Source: Theropithecus gelada (Eukaryota; Chordata; Mammalia; Primates; Cercopithecidae). From it: 64,000 nt of DNA. Positions within the stretch are counted from its first letter, which is position 1. Every line of letters begins with the position of its first letter. A program made the position numbers and the translations under genes. The notes beneath the pieces were generated by a model. That model saw nothing but the letters and a program-made list of their open reading frames with translations. It was not told where the DNA came from and did no database searches. The stretch lies in NCBI RefSeq assembly GCF_003255815.1, contig NW_020257756.1, positions 2,294,289-2,358,288 on the forward strand. Direction: 5' to 3'. Of this stretch, positions 10,401 to 20,000 are shown piece after piece.

Positions 10401-13400
10401 GAGACAGGGTCTCATTCTGTCACCCACGCTGGAGTGCAGTGGTGTGATCTTGGCTCACTGCAAACGTTCACCTCCCAGACTCGAGTGATCCTCCCACCTC
10501 AACCTTCCAAGTGGCTGGGACCACAGGCGTGTACCACCATGCGTGGCTAATATTTTGTACTTTCGGTACAGGGTTTCACCATATTGCCCAGGCTGGTCTC
10601 GAATTCCTGAACTCAAGTGATGTGTCTGCCTAGGCCTCCCAAAGTGTCGGGATTACAGGCGTGAGCCACTGTGCCTGTCACTATAACTATTAAGTAATAT
10701 TTAAATGGCAGTTTTCAGCGTGGAGGAATAACAAGCTCCCATGTTAGACAAGTGAAAGAAATAGGTATAAAAAATTAGATAGGATGTAAAATTATTATTT
10801 GCATGACATATTTATATCCCTGAAAAACTTCAACCTATTAAAACTACTGTAAACATTAAGGACATGTAATTAATTTGGCTGGGTTGAAAATTAAAATACA
10901 GAAATTGCTGCTTTTAAAAGGAGAGTCAAACCGTTTACTGTGCTGGCTGACTCCAGGGGTTCTTTCTTAAGTAACCTATATGGTCTCCTCCTGAAAACAG
11001 TGTTGATATGCCAATTAGTTGATATCCAAGAATAGGAAAATACTTTTGCTAGCAGGGTTGTAATTCTGATAGCAAAGCTTACAGTCATTAAAATGGGTTG
11101 GGTGAATCTGTTAGCTCTTCAATAGTATGAGAGGCATCAGGAGACTAGGGTCTCTTTCTTGGAGTGCAGTCGTAATATTGCCAAAGATGCCAGTCCTAAC
11201 TTGCCTCCCTCTGGGACGGTGAGAGTTTATGGGACTACATACATCTGCTAGACTGGACCCAGTTATTTTCCTTAGCAAATCTTCTTTGACTTTGTATGTC
11301 ATTCATGGTGCCTCTTTACAGAATTCTTTGCGTGCATTTTCTAATGTACAAGTAGCAACCTTTTAGAAGATAAAATGGAATCCTCTCAAAAGAGATAGTA
11401 TACATAGGAACAAACTTGAAAGAAATTGGCAGTATATGTGTATATACACACACATATATATATTTTTTAAATGTAATAAGATAAATGAACACTTAAATAA
11501 GTAGGAAGACATATTATGTTTTTGGATAGGAAAATCCATCATAAAAAGGCCAGTTCTCTATGAGAATTTTTTACTACAAGTAGACACAAAGCTCATAAAT
11601 TTCTGCTGCTTTGTTCTTCTTCCCCACTTCCTCTGCAGCCTTGATTTTTGTCAATCATACTGTTTTTTAGTGTTTAACTTTAGTTATGTATGCATTTTTT
11701 AACTTGATTTATCAATTTCAGAATGATCTATTTCAACTGCCAATTATAAAAGTTAAGCAAATCAATCTGAGAATAATAACCATCATGGTAAAAAAATAAT
11801 AATAGCTAACACTGAATATTTACCATGTGTCAGGTGCTATTCCAAGCACTTTAAATTTATATGTTAACAGTTTTAATCATCAACAACTCTGACGTAGGTA
11901 CCAAAACTATCTTCATTTTAAGATAAGGACACAGTTACTTTCGCTTTCTTTCCTGACTTACTAGTTTTATCACTGCCACATACAACTTCCTTTTGTTATC
12001 TTCTCTTTTACTGGACAGCCCTTCTCACATTTAGGGTTGGAAATGTCACTTGATATTGTGAGGAGTTTGCATTTCTCTTTGTGGCTTTGTAATGGTTACT
12101 GTGGGTTACTGTAATATCTTTTGAATGTTTTTATCAACAGAATGATATGACAACTGTACGACTACAATGGGGAGATATACTTATGCCATTGCTTAAAAAA
12201 TACAAACTGAACATCACATGGGGTGATCAAGATCTATTGAATATCGTGTTTTTTCATAATCCAGGTAATTATCTAAATTCCTTTTATTTGCATTACAAAA
12301 TCACAGATACTGAGTGAAAAAGGAAAACATGCAGTTATCTGATTCTGTCTTATATTAATGATTATTGCTATTTATGTTTAAGACAGAGTAAAACTTTTCT
12401 TGAATTTTGCTTTAATTGGAAGAGATCTAAATGCCGAACATTTTTCATTAATTCTTTCTTGTAAGAGCTGTATTTTTTAACTAAAAGTTTTGCATAATGT
12501 TACATTTGTGGAATTAGGGGTATTTGCTTCATTGTCTGGTCTTTTCTTTATGTAGAAAGCCTTTTTGTTTTTCCGTGTCAATGGAATTATCGACCAGATC
12601 ATTGTATATATGGAAGCAATTGCCAAGAAGCAGAAGAAGAAGGAATCTTTATTCTTCATGGGAACAGAGGTGTTTACCATGACGATAAGCAACCAGCATT
12701 TAGAGCTGTTTATGAAGCACTAAGAAGTGTAAGATTTGCCTTTTCTGTTTTTTTAACTTTGTGTTTGAAAATACTTTCAAGCTAATGGTTAGTTTACAAA
12801 AATAGTACAGAGAATTTTTATACACCCTCAGCCTCATTTGTTACTAACATTTTGCCTTATTTGCTTTGTCATTGATTCTCTCTCTACTTTTTTTTCTGAA
12901 AACAATGTAGTTGTTTTTTCAGAAAACTTAAATTTGATTGTAAGTTGCATACATTAAGGTCTTTTACCCCTAAAAACTTCGGTTTTTTTTTTTTAAACTA
13001 ATTAAAGGACATTCTCTTATTAACCACAGTACATATATCAAGCTAGAAAATTTAATACTGATGGAATACATTAATCTGCCATCCATATGGCTTTACTCTC
13101 TTTGAACTAGAACAGTTTCTCAGTCTTTGTCTTATATGACATTGGCATATTTCGACAATAGAGCCTCTTCACCCCTTTTTTTTATTAGAATGTTCTTCAT
13201 TTTGGCCTAATGCTTCCTTACAATTAGATTCAGGATATACATATCTGCTCAGAATACTCTATAGGTGGTGAGATGTCCTTCTCAGGCTCTCATAGTCATA
13301 GTCCCCTTTGTCTGCCCCTTGCTGGTGATGTTGATTTTGATCAGTCAGTCAAAATGTCGTTAATTTTCTCCACAGTGTAGTTATTTTTCCTTTTATAAGC

Positions 13401-16400
13401 AGCCTATGGGGAGAACCTTTTAAAATCATGTAAATATTCTGCTTCTCATTAAAATTTTCCTACAAGATTTAGCATCTGTTGTTGGTTCTTGCTCAAAACA
13501 ATCTTCACTATGTTATTTGCAAATTGATGATTGTTCAATACTAGCATTCCTTCCACATACATCATTTGACACTTGGCATGCATCTGTAAGGAAGAGCTCT
13601 CCCTTTTGCACATATATTGACGTTTATATAATCAGTATGAACCCTTTGATACTTATTTTCTCCAGTGATTTGTAATTCATTATTTCCTTCTAATTATGTT
13701 GATGCTAAAGTTGTTCCAGATATGGCCACTGGGAGCCCCAGTGGCTATTTCTTGTGCCCCTTTGACATGTGCTCATGACTTTGAGTACCTCCTTTATTTT
13801 CTGTTCCAACAAAATATTCCAGGTTTATTTTATACTTTCCCTGCCCTACCCTTGAAATTAGTCATCTGGCAAAGGAGCTCTCCTTCCCTTTAGTAGGCTC
13901 TGAATGTTAAGCATGTTTATTGCTACCGTGGTCTCATTGCTTCTGAGCTTTCTCAGTGGCAGAGCTAGGAAGTATAAGCATGCACACATGATGTTATGTG
14001 TTCACACCTGATTCTCTAATTCCAGGCCATTCTTCCAAGGCTCTTCTTTGCTTTCTTCTACTCTATATTTTATCTCCTTTCTTCCACAGTTAGAATCCTG
14101 ACTTCTATCAATAACACATTTTCTCATTTGCTTAATCCTACAATTATTTAAAATAATTTCAGAAATGTTCCATTCATACCATTGTCTCCACCCCCAAACC
14201 AACTTACTAAAAATGGCTTAGGATTTGTTTTCAGTCCTTCCTCTTCCTCTCCTCTGCTCCCAGACAAGGGTGTGTACCCAATACTGTATTCATAGGTTAC
14301 TTGGATTAGTTCTTTTTTTCTGATCTTACAGTGTGATTATTTTATTCATTTGAAATACAGTTGGATTCATTTGTTTCTGTATGCTTTCAGTTTTAGGTTT
14401 TTTTCCACTATCTTTGTTGATATAATTGCATTTTTTGATAGGGGGATATTAATACACTTCACAAAGTCAGAATTACATAAGAGTTTACTCTCATGTAACC
14501 TGTTATCTTAGCCCTTTCATCCTAACTGCCCCCTACCTCTATAGGGTACCAATTTCATTGTTTTCTGGTTTATCCTTTCTGTGTTTTTAATAAGATGAGC
14601 AGATGTGTGTATGTTTTGTAATTTCCATTTTTTTACACAAAAGGTAGTTTAGTGTATATCTTCCTTCATTCTTTGCTTTCTATACTTAAAATATTCTGGA
14701 GATATTTCTCTCTCTTTTTTTTTTTTTTTTTTTTAAAAAAAAACAACTGTATGGTACTGTATTTTATGTATGTACCAGAGTTTATTCAACCATTCTCTAT
14801 GTTTGGACATTTTGGTAGTTTCCAGTAGCTTGAATTATAAATAATGCAGCAGTGTACAGTTAGCTGTGTCATATATATATTTGTATTGTTGGAAGGTGAG
14901 TCTTCATGGTAAATTCCTGGAAGTGGGATTATTGGATTGAAATTATTACCTGTGTTCCTCCGTAGGGATTGTTTGTATTCCTGCCAATGATTTATGAGAC
15001 AGTCTGTTCCCCACATCCTCATCAACAGAGTATAGTATTAGGCTTTTAAAATTTTGTCATTCTGATGGGTGAGAAATTGAATCTTAGTGTAGTTTTAATT
15101 TGCATTTCTCTTTTGAGTGAAGTTTAATCTTTTTATATATTTATGAACTATTTTTATATCTTTCTGGGGGTAAATTTTCTTTTAAATGTTTCACCTATAC
15201 TTCTATAGGTTTTTAAAAAATAACTAATGAAACATAATTTATATGCCGCAAAGTTCACCCATTTAAAAAATATAATTCAGTAGCTTTTAGCATGTTTGCA
15301 GAATTATACAACCATCATTATTACCATGAGGGCGTTTGGGCTTTGTCACCCTCTCCTTCCTTTAATTGTTAAAAGTTCTTTGTATGTTAGGAATATTAGT
15401 ACTTTTCCTGTGATACATATTGTGAATATTTTTCTACCAATTTGACTTATTGTATTTGATGCCATTCAGTTTGTATAATATTTTTCATGTAATAAGTTTA
15501 TCTTTTTTTTTTTTTTTTAAATTAACAACTGGGTCTTGCTCTGTCACCCAGGCTGGAGTGCAGTGGTACAGTCATGACTCATTGTAACCTCTACCCCCTG
15601 GACTCAAGCGATCCTCCCACCTCAGCCTCCTAAGTAGCTGGCACTATAGGCCCATGCCACCACACTCAGCTAACTTAAGTATTTTTTATGGAGATGGGGA
15701 TGTTGCTGTGTTTCTCTGGCTGGTCTTGAATTACTGGGGTTAAGCAATCTGCCAGCATCAGCCTCCATAGTGGCTGAGATTACAGGCATGTATCACCCAG
15801 GCTGGCGTGCAGTAGTGCGATCACAGCTTACTGCAGCCTCGACCTTCTGGGTTCAGTTGATTCTCTCACCTCACCCTCCTGAATATCTGGGACTATAGGT
15901 GCATGTCACCAGGCTTGGCTAATTTTTGTATTTTTTGTAGAGATGAGGTTTTGCCATGTTGGCTCAGGCTAGTCTTGAATTCCTGGGCTCAAGCAATCCT
16001 CCTACCTTGGCCTCCCAAAGTGCTGGGTTTACTGGGATAACTCACCACACCTAGCCTAACACCCTTTTTTTTTTTTTTTTTTTTTTTTGGTTTAAAGTCG
16101 TTATCAGAAAGCTTTTTCCAATCTACACTTGGGTTACAGAACAGGTTATAGAATAATTCCTCCATATGCTGTTTCATTTATTACATTCAGACCTTTGCTC
16201 TGTTTGGAATTTACTCTTTTGTATTGGGTGAGGAATGGATACTATTTGACTTTTTTCTAAATGGCTATCCTTTTGTCTCAACACCATTTACTTAAAAAAT
16301 CTATCTTTGGCTGGGTGCACTGGCTCATATCTGTAATCCTAGCACTTTGGGAGGCCAAGGTGGGCAAGCTCAGGAATTCAAGACCAGCTCAGGCAACTCC

Positions 16401-17027
16401 TTCAGCCCAGCAGTTTGAGACCAGCCTGGGCAACATAGTGAGACTTTGTCTCTAAAAAACAAAATAAAATAAAAGGCTGTCTTTAACCAAAAGATTTGAG
16501 ATACTGACATTATCATAAATTCCATTTGTAATTTCTGACTTTTCTGTTTTGTTCCATTGGTCCGTTCATTTGTACACTAATAACACACTCTTTTAATTAT
16601 AAAGGCGCTTTGCTATGTTTTAATATCTGATGGGGCTACTCCCTCTTTATAGCCTGTTTTTTTCAGTGTTTTCTTAGCTATTGTATATTTATTTTTCCAT
16701 AAGTATCAAATCCATTAAAAAATTAAATCTTGTTGGTATTTTTAGGCTGGGCACAGTGGCTCACGCCTGTAATCCCAGCACTTTCGGAGACTGAGGTGGG
16801 CGGATCACCTGAGGTCAGGAGTTGGAGACCAGCCTGGCTGCCAAAGTGGTGAAACCCCGTCTCTACTAAAAATACAAAAATTAGCCGGGCATCGTGGCAC
16901 GTGCCTGTAATCCTAGCTACTCGGGAGGCTGAGGCAGGAGAATTGCTTGAATCTGGTGGGTGGAGGTTTCAGTGAGCCGAGATCGCTCCATTGCACCATA
17001 GCCTGGACAAGAAGAGCGAAACTTTAT

Positions 17028-17058
<31 letters not shown>

Positions 17059-20000
17059 GGTATTTTTATTGGGAGTGTATTAGCTTCATATATTAACTCA
17101 GGGACTGCTAACGTTTTGATGGTGTTGAGACATCCCAACTAAGAACAAGGGCTGTCTTTACATTTGTCTTTTAGGAATGTTTTATAGCAAGCCTGTCCAG
17201 CCTGTGGCCAATGGGCCGCATGCAGCCCAGGACAACTTTGAATGTGGCCCAACACAAGTTCGTGAAGTTTCTTAAAACATTATGACATTTATTTTGTGAT
17301 TTTTTTTTTTCTTAGCTCATTATTGTTAGCGTTAGCGTATTTTATGTGTGGTCCAAGACAATTCTTCCAATGTGGCCTAGGGAAGCCAAAAGATGGACAC
17401 CCCTGTTTTACAGGTTTTTTCCTGTAGGTTTTGAATATAACTTAAGTTTATGCTTAAGTATTGTCTTTCTGTTGCTTTCGTAAATAAAGTTTTGTCTTTT
17501 AAGCATTTGCTTTAAAAGTTTGGAAAAAAATTATACTGCCCCTCTTTCCCCCATCCCCTAATTGTCTGTTTTCTCTTTTCTTCATGTTCTCATTAGTTAC
17601 CTTTTATGTAATTAGGGTGGATTGATGGGGGACATGATTAATACTTCATATACCTCTCGATGGGTGCATGAACCAGATCTCTGTGAATGTTAAGGACCAA
17701 GACTTGGGGCAAATTCAGGGGAGGTTTGGATGTATGCTGTTACTTAACAAGTTGTATCACTATCTATGTTAGCTGTTTCACTGTTACTAAGGAAGAAGTA
17801 TTAATACATGTGATCACACAACTCTCATTTAGATATGCTGTCTGTTCTGCTAGACTGTTTAATCTTACATGGGTGGAAACAAAGCAAATAATGGGAGTGC
17901 TACTTTGGTTTAAATGTGGGGGTCAGGAGAAAAGCCGATGACCCCTGTTTACTAGGTTCTCATTATTTGATAGTGTGAAATCCTCTGGTCTGTATAGCCT
18001 CATCGATAGCAGTGAGAATAAAAACACATAACTACAATCCATGGTGACAGAGATTGTTCTAGAGCTGTGAAACAGTGTGTCTCAGTTTTGCCTTGAAGGG
18101 CCAGGGAATGCCTTCTTGAAGAGGAGGCTTTTGAAGTGGGCCCTGAAGAATAAGTAAGAGTTTGCCAGGTGGGTGGAGGCAGTCTGGGCTGAGAACTGCC
18201 TGAGAAAAAGGTTCAGAGGCTGTGAAAAGATCCACGGAGAGGTCAGGCATCCATCTGTTCAGTGTGACTGGAGTGATGGATGAAAGTCAGCAGGGGCCGA
18301 AATGAAGTGGATGTGGAGATGATACGCCATGTTAAGGTGATGATCTGCCGTGAAAAGGAATTAAAGTTTTCTCCCAGAAATCTGTTTCTTAAACTTGATG
18401 GTAGACAAAATGCTAGCAGCATTGTGGGCTACGGTTTTAGTGTATTATTAGCTAAGTTCCTCCTATAAATTTGACAGATGCAGCTTCTAAACAATCAGTT
18501 TGTCATGGTATGACTATACTCACTGATGAATTATAAAATTTAGTGTTGATGTTCATTTTAATGTAGCAGGCCTCGTATACCTTCAGAAATTAATACTGTA
18601 TTTTAATAATGCTTTTTTATGGGTTGTCAGAAGGTGATAAAAATGAAGAAAAGTGCTTGTGGGGTTCTGAGACTTTGCAGGATAGAAGAGAAATGCATTC
18701 CTATAAAAATGAGATTCCTTTGTTTCCTTTGAGTATTAAAAAAATCTACTATTAGAGAATTAAATTTCCCTAGTTTTATTTGATCTTTTCTTTGGTTTAT
18801 AAGTGTATACCTTTAAAAATCCGAGTAATAGTTTTAAGTTGATTAATTACACTTGATTTTTTAAAAAGAAATCTTATTTTTTAAAGGATTTCAGATGATT
18901 AATTATCTTTTGTGTTTGTTTTGGGTCTGTGTTAACTACAGCTTACATCTATTCATTTTTCAACTTAATGAAGTTAATCAGTCTTTTATGGTGCTCCTGC
19001 TTAGTGTTTTTATATTTCCTTATCTGTAATTCAGTGAGAAGTGTAATTTTTAAAAGAATTGTGTTCAGAAAAGGATATTTATGCAAGTTTCAGACAGAGG
19101 CTTAGTCATAGCCATGGAATGCAGTGAACAGTATGAATGATAAAGGATGTGAACTATCTTTAAAGTGTGAATTCATGGCTATGTCTGCCAGCAAATCTGT
19201 TTTTATAGTCCATGCATATTTGTTAAATATTAGTTGTTGAGTGAATAAAAATATTGTTTAAAAATTGCAAATTCAAAATCAGAACAAAACATTTTATGGC
19301 TCTATAAGGTATTTTCTGCATCATGCATTTCATTCTGAATTATATTATATTTTATTTACTTTACACCTTGTGTATGTTTGCATAACTATCTCTGCAAAGC
19401 AGTCTTGAATGTTTTCCTTCCCATAGTGCTGGCTTGCATATAGTTAACACTTAGGATTTGTTGGATTGAACTGCCATTCTCCTATATTTTCCAAAGATGT
19501 ACTATTCTTTGAAAATACCTCAAATTGCCTAATTATGGTCATCACAGCCTCACTGTTTCCTGTTCTTCAACTGACAGTATAAAGCACGAGCTTCCTAAAA
19601 ATTAATGTACTGGGTCCTCTGCCAGTGAAAAGAGGGAATGATTAACTGTACATGGAAAGGCTTCTCAGAGGAGCTGACATTTGAACTAAGTTGTAAGGAT
19701 GATGAGTACCAGGCAGAGAAGAAAAGGTAAGGACAAGTCAGGCATATAGTATGAAAAAAGGTCTGGAGTCAGGTAAGGGCATGCGTGGCCTCTGGGAAAG
19801 GGACACCCAGATGTAGGTTATGTACTGCACAAATATGCAGGCACTGCAGATTATGTAAATGGCAGAATGCAGTGTCTTTAGACTATATTTATATAGGTGG
19901 AAATTTTGGAAATTTATCTTCTTCCTTAGATTCAAATTGCTTTTGTCATATGGGCAGAAAGAGGTCTAATGAGACACTGTTTTTATTTAAGAAAATATTC

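Larger units (their letters stand above)
4450..12140 (+). other. GXYLT1 intron (7.7 kb)
   Basis: Bounded by GTAAGT at 4450 and CAACAG at 12140. It holds three Alus, one Alu fragment, MIR pieces (4795-4970 and 11801-11945) and an old L1 piece (about 8930-9250). The rest (4971-6160, 6293-7006, 7310-8374, 9260-10383, 10681-11800) is AT-rich with no recognised function. An 18-bp palindrome, TCAAATATATATATTTGA, lies near 9311-9328, and an AT-rich inverted-repeat stretch at 7318-7400. Confidence 0.85.
12780..17160. repeat. Ancient L1 (L1M/HAL1-like) mosaic interrupted by Alus
   Basis: Segments at 12780-15501, 16090-16308, 16475-16744 and 17057-17160 read as degraded old L1. The part after 14700 matches complemented ORF2; for example a minus-strand stretch ending at about 17136 still reads GCLNTIKTL and LIYEANTLPIKIPI. 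The 12780-14000 part resembles the 3'UTR of old mammalian L1s. It may be more than one element. Confidence 0.6.
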
